NCBI GenBank assembly: GCA_023381945.1
Contig: JAMCQY010000430.1
Span: 1 to 15,462 of the forward strand
DNA from: Deltaproteobacteria bacterium
GTDB taxonomy: Bacteria; Desulfobacterota; Desulfobaccia; Desulfobaccales; 0-14-0-80-60-11
DNA length: 15,462 bases
Direction of reading: 5' to 3'
The notes below the pieces were generated by a model. That model ran no database searches, had not been told where the DNA came from, and saw nothing but the letters and a program-made list of their open reading frames with translations. Below are positions 1-6,990 of the stretch, one piece after another. A program made the translations under genes and the position numbers. The stretch's first letter is position 1; each line of letters opens with the position of its first letter.

Positions 1-1166
1 AAGGCCAGGTCGGGCAGCTCGATATAAGGGCCGGTGCTCAGCACTACCAGGCGTTCCAGGGTGTTTTCCAACTCCCGGACATTGCCGGGCCAGTCGTGGC
101 GCACCAACAGCTCCAGGGCCTCAGGGGTGACCCTCTGGATATTTTTGCGCAAGCGGGTGTTGTACTTCTCCAGAAAATGCTTCACCAGCAAAGGGATGTC
201 GTTTTTGCGCTCCCGCAAGGGCGGCAGTTGGATCAAGACCACGTTGAGGCGGTAGAACAGGTCCTCCCGGAAAGTGCCGTCTTTGATGGCCTTGGCCAAG
301 TCCTTGTTGGTGGCCGCCAGGATGCGCACATCCACGGTGGTCACCCGGTGGCTGCCGACCTTGGAGATCTTCCGTTCTTCCACGGCCCGAAGCAGCTTGG
401 CCTGGACCTCCAGGCTGATATTGCTGATTTCGTCGAAGAACAGGGTGCCGTTCTGGGCCAACTCGAATTTGCCGATCTTGTTGGCGTCGGCCCCGGTGAA
501 CGAGCCCTTCACGTGGCCGAAGAGCTCGCTCTCGAACAGGGTCTCCACCAGGGTACCGCAGTCCACGGTGATGAAGGGGCGCCGGGAGCGCTGGCTTAAC
601 TGGTAGATTTTGCGGGCCACCAGCCCCTTGCCGGTGCCGGACTCCCCGGTGATGAGCACGGTGGAATCCGTCGGGGCCACCCGGGTGATCATATCCATGA
701 TGCGGGCCATGGCCTCGCTTTCATAGACCAGGACGCTTTTATCCTCTTTGGCCTTTAACTCCTGGCGCAGATAAATGTTCTCCAGGTCCAGGCGCCGTTT
801 TTCCAATGCCCGGTTCACCAGATTGCGCAAATCGTCGGGGACGAACGGCTTGGAGAGGAAGTGGAAGGCCCCGGCCTTGATGGTCTCCACCGCCGACTGA
901 ATGGTGCCGTAGCCGGTGATGATGATCACCTCCACCTCCGGGTCCAGGGCCTTGATTTTCTTCAGAGCCTCTAAGCCGTCCATATCAGGCATCACCAGGT
1001 CCAGAAGGATGGCGTCGAAGGAAGCGCGCTCTAGCAGGGTCAGGCCCTGGCGGGCCCCGGAGGCCAGTTCGACCTGATAACCCTGCCGGTTAAGAATCTG
1101 AAAACAGGCGTCCCGCATGGCCTTGTCGTCGTCGATGACCAGGATCCGAACCGAATTATCGCTCAT
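1..1166 (-). CDS. Sigma-54-dependent response regulator (NtrC/AtoC family), 3'-truncated by window edge
   Basis: This is a bacterial enhancer-binding protein that activates sigma-54 promoters when phosphorylated. 388 residues are visible. A receiver domain covers about residues 5-120, with acidic pocket D12-D14, phosphoacceptor D56 (LLDLVMPDMDG) and K106 in SKPF. After a linker helix, the AAA+ domain starts near residue 145: Walker A GESGTGKG (174-181), the sigma-54 contact loop as GSFTGA (221-226, where GAFTGA is usual), and Walker B LFFDEI (242-247). The visible part ends near WPGNVRELENTLERL, so the Fis-type HTH lies beyond the left edge. The ATG at 1166 is preceded by AAGGGGAA, the only purine-rich SD-like stretch. 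No partner histidine kinase is in view, so the signal and target genes are unknown. The class assignment is very safe; the exact orthologue is not. Confidence 0.96.
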   Translation of the reverse strand, partial: MSDNSVRILVIDDDKAMRDACFQILNRQGYQVELASGARQGLTLLERASFDAILLDLVMPDMDGLEALKKIKALDPEVEVIIITGYGTIQSAVETIKAGAFHFLSKPFVPDDLRNLVNRALEKRRLDLENIYLRQELKAKEDKSVLVYESEAMARIMDMITRVAPTDSTVLITGESGTGKGLVARKIYQLSQRSRRPFITVDCGTLVETLFESELFGHVKGSFTGADANKIGKFELAQNGTLFFDEISNISLEVQAKLLRAVEERKISKVGSHRVTTVDVRILAATNKDLAKAIKDGTFREDLFYRLNVVLIQLPPLRERKNDIPLLVKHFLEKYNTRLRKNIQRVTPEALELLVRHDWPGNVRELENTLERLVVLSTGPYIELPDLA

Positions 1167-1364
1167 GGGGCGAAATTCCCCTTTTTATTCAAGTAATTGT
1201 ATTTTTTGCTTTTTTACCAGGTTTCCAGTCCATTCTATTAAAGCGCCTGGCGGCTGTCAAGGGCGGCAGCAATGGGTGACCTCTGGCGATATGCTTTTGT
1301 CTTGGAATATTCAGGCAAAGATGGAGCTGCGCTGGCAAGGCTTATCTGCGCAATCCAGGACTGG

Positions 1365-2522
1365 CTAGAGTGCGAAGGGAAGCCCTGGTTGGGAGGATAT
1401 TAAATGCTTATAAGACTTTTTAGCTGTGGGCAGGGTTGCCAGCTTTTCCTCAAAGTATTTCAGGCAGGCATCCACTACCCCGGGATCATAAAGAATACCC
1501 CTATTCATGGTAATTTCGGCCAGGGCCTTACTAATGCCGATGGCCGGGCGATAAGGCCGATGGGAGCACATGGCGTCCACCACATCGGCCACCCCGAGAA
1601 TTTTCGCTTCCAGCAAGAAGTCAGGACCGTGCAGTCCCTGGGGATAGCCGGAGCCGTTGATTCTCTCGTGATGCTGCAAAACAATCTGGGCGATGGGCCA
1701 GGGAAATTCCACTCTTTTCAAGATTTCATAACCGGATTGAGGGTGAGTCCGGATCATACTCATTTCCACTTCGGTAAGACTGGAGGGCTTGGCCAGGATT
1801 TCGGCGGGTACCGCAATCTTTCCGAGATCATGGACAATGGCGGCCAGGCGGATTCCTTCAATGCAGTCTGACGGTAAACCCATTATATGGCCGATGGATC
1901 GGGCCAGGTCGGCGACCCCCCGCTGGTGCCCGGCAGTGTATGGATCCCGGTTTTCGATGATCAGGGAGATAACCTGGATGATCCCGTGGAGCGCCTTACG
2001 CACCGCATCCCCGGCGGCGCTGACTTTTGAAACCATTTCCTTTAAGGTCTGATTAGCCGCAACCAGTTCGGCAGTTCGTTCCCGAACCCGGTCCTCCAGG
2101 TCGTCCCGAGACTGGCGCAGGTCCTCTTTGGCTTTCATGCGCTCCACTGAGTAGCGCAGAGAACTCGCCAACAGGTCCCCATTGACCCTGCTCTTGACCA
2201 AAAAATCCTGGGCGCCTTCCCGCACCGCCTGGGTAGCCATGCTTACATCGTCCAGGCTCGATAGAACCACGATGGGAATCCGGGGCGCCTGCCGGTGGAT
2301 ACGGATAAAGGTCTCAAAGCCTTGGCTGTCGGGCAGCCCGAGATCCAGTAGAATGACGTCAATCTCGGGCTTCTCCCGATCAAGGCGAGGCATGGCCTCA
2401 GCGAGCCGCGAGCAAACTTCGATGTCCGGAAGGGAAGTACCACAGCTTGCCAAATAAAATTTGAGAATGTCAACGTCATCTGCATTGTCCTCAATCAAGA
2501 GGATCTTTAAATCTTCTGGCAT
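1365..2522 (-). CDS. Response regulator with HD-GYP domain (predicted c-di-GMP phosphodiesterase)
   Basis: This is a predicted cytoplasmic c-di-GMP hydrolase under phosphorelay control. Numbered from the chosen ATG (385 aa), a receiver domain covers 5-120 with E11/D12 and phosphoacceptor D60 (LLDLGLPDSQG). A coiled-coil signalling helix follows at about 128-165, then the HD-GYP domain at about 178-365. The metal/catalytic residues are present: H199, the HDLGK motif (H231, D232), the HH pair at 284-285, and GYP at 292-294. An in-frame TTG lies two codons upstream (2528), but GGGAG stands only 4 nt before it and 10 nt before the ATG at 2522, so the ATG is preferred. The gene lies 198 bp upstream of the co-oriented sigma-54 regulator; a shared transcript is possible. 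No GGDEF cyclase is in the window. All catalytic signatures look intact. Confidence 0.95.
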   Translation of the reverse strand: MPEDLKILLIEDNADDVDILKFYLASCGTSLPDIEVCSRLAEAMPRLDREKPEIDVILLDLGLPDSQGFETFIRIHRQAPRIPIVVLSSLDDVSMATQAVREGAQDFLVKSRVNGDLLASSLRYSVERMKAKEDLRQSRDDLEDRVRERTAELVAANQTLKEMVSKVSAAGDAVRKALHGIIQVISLIIENRDPYTAGHQRGVADLARSIGHIMGLPSDCIEGIRLAAIVHDLGKIAVPAEILAKPSSLTEVEMSMIRTHPQSGYEILKRVEFPWPIAQIVLQHHERINGSGYPQGLHGPDFLLEAKILGVADVVDAMCSHRPYRPAIGISKALAEITMNRGILYDPGVVDACLKYFEEKLATLPTAKKSYKHLISSQPGLPFAL

Positions 2523-2599
2523 TTTCAACTCACTCCCTTAGGCGGAAGGACCCCATGCGCCATGAGAATGAGGACCTTCCAACGGTTGCTGACCATAAG

Positions 2600-2649
2600 G
2601 AGCGAGGCCATTAGCCCGCCGCCACTCGGGCTCTCCGGCCGCCTCGCTC
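2600..2649. repeat. Nested hairpin in the divergent regulator/lutA intergenic region
   Basis: An outer 9-bp perfect stem (GAGCGAGGC, 2600-2608, with GCCTCGCTC, 2641-2649) encloses an inner 6-bp stem (AGCCCG, 2613-2618, with CGGGCT, 2627-2632). It lies in the leader of the minus-strand HD-GYP gene, so it could fold in that mRNA. The conserved core of the GEMM c-di-GMP riboswitch was looked for and not recognised. The remainder of the 318-bp gene-free stretch 2523-2840 holds the direct repeat described separately and no ORF of note. Confidence 0.5.
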
Positions 2650-2701
2650 TAGGAAGTAAGCCAGTTACAGGAATCTATGGCATTATGGGCGCACCATTCA
2701 G

Positions 2702-2750
2702 CCCGACTCCTTAAAATTATCGGTAGGATATCCCGACTCCATTAAAATTT
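2702..2750. repeat. Direct repeat CCCGACTCC-TTAAAATT, two copies 30-31 bp apart
   Basis: The block CCCGACTCC followed by TTAAAATT occurs at 2702-2718, and again at 2732-2749 with one extra A between the two parts. The 30-31 bp period is close to three helical turns, which would suit a protein binding two sites on one DNA face. It lies between the divergent HD-GYP gene and the LutA-like gene, so it may be an operator for either. The role is inferred; the repeat itself is plain in the sequence. Confidence 0.5.
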
Positions 2751-2840
2751 GCTCAATAACTAATCGAAACCTTCTCGACCGTCCCTTTGGCCTCCCTTCT
2801 CGGGCCGATCTATGGTAGAAGATTCTCCAGGGAGGTTTGT

Positions 2841-3569
2841 TTGACTCTGAAGCTGTTTATTCCCTGCTTTCTGGATCAAGGCGCCCCGCAGGTGGCGGCC
2901 GCCACGGCGGACCTGCTGGATCGCCTGGGGCTGGCCTGGGATTATCCGGAAGACCAAACCTGCTGCGGCCAATTTGCTTGCACTCTCACCGATTCAGCCA
3001 CGGCCCGGCGCCTGATGCGCCATTTTCTCCAAGTATTCGGCTCCGAGGATCAGGTCATTTGCCCCAGCGCTTCCTGCACCCTGATGGTGCGGCGGTATTA
3101 TCCCCGGCTGGCCCAAAATCCACGGGAGAGCCGGGAGGCTGAAGCCTTGGCCGTCCGCACTGTCGAGCTAAGCGAGTTTATCGACCAGGCCGGGCCCCTT
3201 TCCTGGACTCCCCGGTTCGACGCACCCTTGGTGCTACACCGCTCCTGTAAGGCCAGGCAACTGGGAGTCTTGTCCGGAGCGGCTCGAGTTCTTGCTCAGG
3301 TGGCCGGACTTCAGCTGTTGGAAGTGTCTCCCTATTACTCCTGCTGCGGCTTTGGCGGAATTTTCAGCATCCAGCACCCGGACCTGTCCCGGGAAATGGG
3401 TGAAGCCTACCTCCAGGCCGTCCTGGCTACCGGAGCCCGGGGCCTGGTTTCCCTGGATTACAGTTGCCTCATGCACCTGCGGGGCGTCGCTTCCGCCCGG
3501 GGCTGGGACTTGCAGTTTTTCCACCTGGCGGAGATCTTGGCGGGTGAGCAGTTAGCAGTCAGCAGTTAA
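2841..3569 (+). CDS. LutA-like (Fe-S)-binding protein with two CCG (cysteine-rich) domains
   Basis: This resembles LutA/YkgE, the cysteine-rich subunit of the LutABC L-lactate oxidation complex, and related CCG-domain Fe-S oxidoreductase subunits. The chosen TTG at 2841 follows AGGGAGG with a 5-nt spacer and gives 242 aa starting MTLKLFIPCFLD, which matches how B. subtilis LutA (about 238 aa) begins; an ATG at 2787 would add 18 unrelated residues. Repeat 1 has C9, C41-C42-G, C74 and C79; repeat 2 has C136 (HRSC), C168-C169-G and C209 (DYSC). The complete cysteine set suggests a functional cluster or thiol site. No lutB or lutC lies nearby, so the partner must be elsewhere or different. The last seven residues come from a short AGCAGTTA-type DNA repeat that supplies the stop codon. 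Confidence 0.88.
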   Translation: MTLKLFIPCFLDQGAPQVAAATADLLDRLGLAWDYPEDQTCCGQFACTLTDSATARRLMRHFLQVFGSEDQVICPSASCTLMVRRYYPRLAQNPRESREAEALAVRTVELSEFIDQAGPLSWTPRFDAPLVLHRSCKARQLGVLSGAARVLAQVAGLQLLEVSPYYSCCGFGGIFSIQHPDLSREMGEAYLQAVLATGARGLVSLDYSCLMHLRGVASARGWDLQFFHLAEILAGEQLAVSS

Positions 3570-3573
3570 CAGC
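3547..3573 (+). repeat. Short tandem AGCAGTTA repeat overlapping the lutA-like stop codon
   Basis: AGCAGTTA recurs at 3547-3554 and 3561-3568, separated by GCAGTC, and the TAA inside the second unit ends the LutA-like ORF. This looks like a small intergenic repeat that has encroached on the gene's 3' end. The following 100 bp to nagZ contain another short duplication (AACTTTG-AACTTTG at about 3644-3657) and no gene. Confidence 0.5.
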
Positions 3574-3669
3574 CTTTCTGGCGCTGTGCGCACTTTGCAT
3601 GTGGCGCTTTCCTTTGCGACCTTGCGTTTTTGCGTAAGGCTAACTTTGAACTTTGAACAGGAAGATTCT

Positions 3670-4689
3670 ATGACAGAGGCGGCTTTCTATGGCCAACTGC
3701 TAATGATGGGCATCCCTGGACCAAAACTGGATGACGTGGCCCGGGAGCTGGTGCGGGAGCTGAAGGTAGGCGGCATCATCCTCTTTGCCAGGAACCTGGA
3801 GAGTCCGGAACAGGTCCGGCAATTGACCGTTGATCTGCAGGAACAGGCCCGGCAGGCCGGGAGTTTACCGTTGCTCATAGCCCTGGACCAGGAGGGCGGC
3901 CCGGTGCAGCGCCTCAAGGCCCCCTTCACCCTGATTCCTGCGGCTCGGGAACTGGGCACGACCGCCACCCCGGAAGAGGTGGAGGATCTGTCCCGGCGGG
4001 TGGCCCGGGAACTCAGCCTGGTGGGGATAAACATGAATCTGGCCCCGGTCTTGGACGTCCCTCGCTCACCTGCCTGCCCCCAGTGGCAGCGCGCTTACAG
4101 CTCGGACCCGGAGCGGGCGGCCCGGTACGCCCTGGCAGCCATCCGCGGCTATTTGACCGGCGGCGTCATCCCCGTGGCCAAACATTTCCCCGGGCTGGGC
4201 GATACCATGGCCGATTCTCACCAGGTGCTGCCCACAGCCTTATCCGCCGATGCCAAACGGGAGGCTGACCTCCTTCCCTTTCGGAAGGCCGCGGCCGCCG
4301 AGGCGCCGGCCATCATGACAGCCCACCTGCTGGTGCCCGCCTGGGATTCCCTGCCCGCCACCCTGTCGGCTGTGGCCTTGCAGGGGTGGCTGCGCCAAAA
4401 GCTGGGATTTCAGGGGGTGGTTATCACCGATGATTTGGAGATGGGAGCCATCTCCGGCCAGATGCCGGTGGCCCAGGCCGCCGCGGAGGCTCTGAGCGCC
4501 GGCGCCGATCTGCTGCTGATCTGTAACAACTGGCAGGCAGCCCGGGAGACGGCCCGATTGCTGGCAGTAGATGCGCGCCTTAAAACCAGGGTCCGGGATA
4601 GCGCCGCCCGTCTGGAAAGATTGCGCCGGAGCTTACCCGTCTCCACTCCGAGCCTGACGGAGGTACGGCAGTATTTTCGAACGGCATGA
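3670..4689 (+). CDS. nagZ: Beta-N-acetylhexosaminidase (glycoside hydrolase family 3, NagZ)
   Basis: NagZ removes terminal beta-1,4-linked N-acetylglucosamine from anhydro-muropeptides in the cytoplasm during peptidoglycan recycling. The 339-aa length fits the single-domain NagZ form (E. coli about 341 aa) and there is no signal peptide. Visible signatures are ALDQEGGPVQRL (71-82), NLAPVLDV (123-130), KHFPGLGDT (171-179) followed by the mobile-loop catalytic dyad D182-S-H184, and VITDDLEMGAI with presumed nucleophile D254. The family's usual KHFPGHG is KHFPGLG here (Leu176), an unusual substitution in the substrate pocket. An in-frame start at 3586 exists, but the ATG at 3670 is preferred: it follows AGGAAG by a few bases and the family sequence begins there. 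It lies 100 bp after the LutA-like gene; co-transcription is possible, but no functional link is apparent. Confidence 0.94.
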   Translation: MTEAAFYGQLLMMGIPGPKLDDVARELVRELKVGGIILFARNLESPEQVRQLTVDLQEQARQAGSLPLLIALDQEGGPVQRLKAPFTLIPAARELGTTATPEEVEDLSRRVARELSLVGINMNLAPVLDVPRSPACPQWQRAYSSDPERAARYALAAIRGYLTGGVIPVAKHFPGLGDTMADSHQVLPTALSADAKREADLLPFRKAAAAEAPAIMTAHLLVPAWDSLPATLSAVALQGWLRQKLGFQGVVITDDLEMGAISGQMPVAQAAAEALSAGADLLLICNNWQAARETARLLAVDARLKTRVRDSAARLERLRRSLPVSTPSLTEVRQYFRTA

Positions 4690-4717
4690 AGGTTGACCGG
4701 GCTTGGGGCAAAATAAA

Positions 4718-4743
4718 ATGGCCGGGAGGGGGAGCCCGGCCAT
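4718..4743 (-). terminator. Hairpin terminator for the minus-strand GT9 operon
   Basis: A perfect 9-bp stem (ATGGCCGGG with CCCGGCCAT) has an 8-nt loop. Read on the minus strand it is followed by TTTTATTTTG, a usable U-tract; on the plus strand no T-run follows, so it mainly serves the leftward glycosyltransferase transcript, though the stem also lies 29 bp after nagZ. The gene-free stretch 4690-4996 otherwise contains an AT-rich block (about 4800-4915) with no ORF or RNA gene that I can recognise. Confidence 0.65.
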
Positions 4744-4996
4744 CTGGAGAAAGGAGAAAATGGTTTTAGGGTATTTTTTCGGGGGTAACCTGCCTACGTT
4801 TTACTGCACAAACAGTGCCAATTAACCTATCCTATTAGATTTGCTTATTTTTCATGTAAAGGAAATACTTAGCTAATAAAAAGTGACTATTTATCGTTCA
4901 ATTATTTGTACGAGGATAGAGCGATCTACGAGGATTTTCACGGACGGTGACGGGGAGACATAGAAAACCTGCCTTCGCCGCGCTCGGCCAAATTTT

Positions 4997-5992
4997 TTAA
5001 CCGGCCGCCAGGCAGTCCGATAATGCCGCCCTGGCCGCAACCAAGACCCTCTCCGGAGTAAGGTCTCTGAGACATTGGGACCCCGGGCACGGAATCTCCC
5101 GGCCTCGGGCGCAGGGGGCCTTTCGGCAGGGTCCGGTCAAAATCTGCACCTGCTCTCCCGGCGGCGCCCAGACTGCCGGGTTGGTGGGGCCGAACAGGGC
5201 CAGAACCCGGGGACCATTCAGGGCCGCGGCCAGGTGGGTGAGGCCGCTGTCGTTGCCCAAAAAAAAGCGGCAACGGGAGAGCACCGCCGCCACCTGCGAC
5301 AGTTGCGACCCGGCCAGGAGAAGGTGCCCCTGGGCCGCCGCCAGGGCCTTTAAGAAGGGCACCATTTCTGCTTCGGCCGGTCCAGCCAGCCAGACCACCC
5401 GCATGTTATAATCCCATGCCAAGGCCCGGCTCGTCTCATAGTACTGGGACAGGGGCCAGTTTTTGCCGGCATGGCCGCTGCCCGGCGCCAAGGCCAGCCA
5501 GTCGGCGTCTCCGGCAAATTCCTCTGCGTGGTCAAGAATCTCCGGCAAGCTCAGGCGAAACGCTCCCGGCGTCACTTTGAGTCCGAGACCGGCGAGATGC
5601 CGGGCCTGCACCGCCCCCACCGCCTCCTGGCCTCCCGCCGGAAATGACGGAATCCAGTGGACCGCGGGAATGCCGGCCTGTCGCAATCGCTCCAGGACCG
5701 GGGAGTTATTGTTTGGACTGAAAACCAGGGCCAATTGAAACGGAGATAGCAGAGCAAGCAGTTCCGGCGCTAGCGGGCCTGCGGCAAAAAGCCCGGCCCA
5801 GCGGGATTCACTGCTGTCCCACACCCCGGATAACGCCAAGGTTTTGGCTAGCAAGCGCCAGAGGCGAGGCTGGCCCAAGCCGATGATCCGGGCCCAGGGA
5901 TAACGTCGGCGGACGGCCAAGAGGGCCGGGCCGGCCAAGAGCAGATCCCCCAGCGCCCCCTGATGCCAGATGAGGATGTCTGGTCTATCCAA
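4997..5992 (-). CDS. Glycosyltransferase family 9 protein (ADP-heptose:LPS heptosyltransferase-like)
   Basis: This is a GT-B-fold family 9 transferase, the family that adds heptose from ADP-heptose to lipopolysaccharide inner core at the cytoplasmic face of the inner membrane. The 331 aa show the N-terminal ILIWHQGALGDLLLAGPAL (6-24), an APGSGHAGKNWP segment (169-180), the nucleotide-sugar site GNDSGLTHLAAA (246-257) followed by LFGPTNP (266-272), and the usual C-terminal cysteines (C289, C294, C302, C307) before LTPERV. The start is a TTG that puts the first beta strand where the family has it; no Shine-Dalgarno is visible, and the preceding DUF362 stop is only 8 nt away, so translational coupling is likely. 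It is the last gene of the toroid-DUF362-GT9 operon. Donor and acceptor cannot be told from sequence alone. Confidence 0.92.
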   Translation of the reverse strand: MDRPDILIWHQGALGDLLLAGPALLAVRRRYPWARIIGLGQPRLWRLLAKTLALSGVWDSSESRWAGLFAAGPLAPELLALLSPFQLALVFSPNNNSPVLERLRQAGIPAVHWIPSFPAGGQEAVGAVQARHLAGLGLKVTPGAFRLSLPEILDHAEEFAGDADWLALAPGSGHAGKNWPLSQYYETSRALAWDYNMRVVWLAGPAEAEMVPFLKALAAAQGHLLLAGSQLSQVAAVLSRCRFFLGNDSGLTHLAAALNGPRVLALFGPTNPAVWAPPGEQVQILTGPCRKAPCARGREIPCPGSQCLRDLTPERVLVAARAALSDCLAAG

Positions 5993-6000
5993 AGGAAAAA

Positions 6001-6990
6001 TCAGGCGCGCAGGCCTTGGTGGGCAGGAATATAATCAAGCAATTTAAATTCAGTGGCCACCGAGGCTATGGGCTCGCCCATCTGGATAATGCTGGCCTCA
6101 TGAACCGGGCCTAAGAGGTCCTGGGCGAGATTGAGATAATCCACGCGGTACGGATTGATTCTCATGATGCGGGCGCAGGTTGAATCCACCGCCGTCAGAT
6201 TGCGGCCCATTACCAAGACCCCGGCGGTTCTGGGGTCTCCCATAATGGGCCCATCCCCCTCCATGCCCACGATCCCATCCACAATGGCCAGGTGCGGCCG
6301 TAAAGTCGCATTGATATCCAGAATGGCAGGCTCGATGCCGGCATAATGCAGGACATTCTTCGGCCAGCCGTAATAAATCCCGGGCATGGCGCCGAACATG
6401 TTTTTCAAAGACAGGGTAACACCGGCCCAATGATGGGTCTTAAGCTTGGCGACCGAGACGATCAAGTCTATCTGTTTAAAGGTCACCGGGAAAGTCAGAC
6501 TGGTTAACCGGCTATACTTTCCGGCATTAGGCAGGACGTACCCGTCCTGATAATTCAGGTCAATGAATGGAATTTTGTCTTCTCGCAGGACCTCGAACAG
6601 ACCTGATTCCACAAAGACGCGCAAAGTATCCTGGCAATGCCCCGGTCCTTCAGCCACCACGACTTGCGAAGCCCCCATCTTAAGGAAGGCTTCAGCCGCG
6701 CCCCGCACGACCAGTGGATGGGTATTGATACAGAAGTCTTTGGTTTTACTCTCCACCAGATTTGGCTTTAATAATACCCTTTTGCGTTTTATTTCTTCGG
6801 GGGCAATCCCCAGTTCCCGCATCCCTGCAACAATAACCGAAGCAATGTCAGCTTGATAACTGCCTACCTTGGCAATAAAAGTCTTTTCCTGCCAGCGCCG
6901 CCGGAGATATCTTCTCAATCCGAAAGCAGCGGCACCTACGGCGGCGCCCCCGAGGCAGGCTCCCACAAATTCGCGGCGCGTAAAGCTCAT
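6001..6990 (-). CDS. DUF362 domain protein with twin-arginine signal
   Basis: This is a DUF362-family protein of unknown biochemical activity. The start at 6990 gives 329 aa beginning with a clear Tat signal: SFTRREFVG, then an Ala/Gly-rich hydrophobic core to about residue 23 and a basic RRYLRRR stretch. There is no obvious AxA cleavage site, so it may stay anchored in the inner membrane facing the periplasm. Family-like segments include KRVLLKPNLVE, INTHPLVVRGAAEAF, VSVAKLKTHHWAGVTLSLKN and VDGIVGMEGDGP. No ferredoxin CxxCxxC motif is present, unlike longer DUF362 proteins. AGAGG stands 7 nt before the ATG, and the ATG overlaps the upstream toroid gene's stop as ATGA. A longer ORF reading back to 7068 is only an extension into the upstream gene. 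The domain call is safe; the function is unknown. Confidence 0.9.
   Translation of the reverse strand: MSFTRREFVGACLGGAAVGAAAFGLRRYLRRRWQEKTFIAKVGSYQADIASVIVAGMRELGIAPEEIKRKRVLLKPNLVESKTKDFCINTHPLVVRGAAEAFLKMGASQVVVAEGPGHCQDTLRVFVESGLFEVLREDKIPFIDLNYQDGYVLPNAGKYSRLTSLTFPVTFKQIDLIVSVAKLKTHHWAGVTLSLKNMFGAMPGIYYGWPKNVLHYAGIEPAILDINATLRPHLAIVDGIVGMEGDGPIMGDPRTAGVLVMGRNLTAVDSTCARIMRINPYRVDYLNLAQDLLGPVHEASIIQMGEPIASVATEFKLLDYIPAHQGLRA

Noticed and set aside
96..606. Plus-strand ORFs over the left end
   Set aside because: They are antisense shadows of the sigma-54 regulator, which has every domain motif on the minus strand.
2678..2693. Sigma-54-like promoter TGG-CATTATGGGC-GC upstream of the LutA-like gene
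   Set aside because: The GG-N10-GC spacing is right, but the -12 half lacks the TT before GC and the start would be about 135 bp before the gene; too weak to call.
2523..2840. c-di-GMP (GEMM) riboswitch before the HD-GYP gene
   Set aside because: Stems are present, but the conserved core and tetraloop/receptor sequences I would expect were not found.
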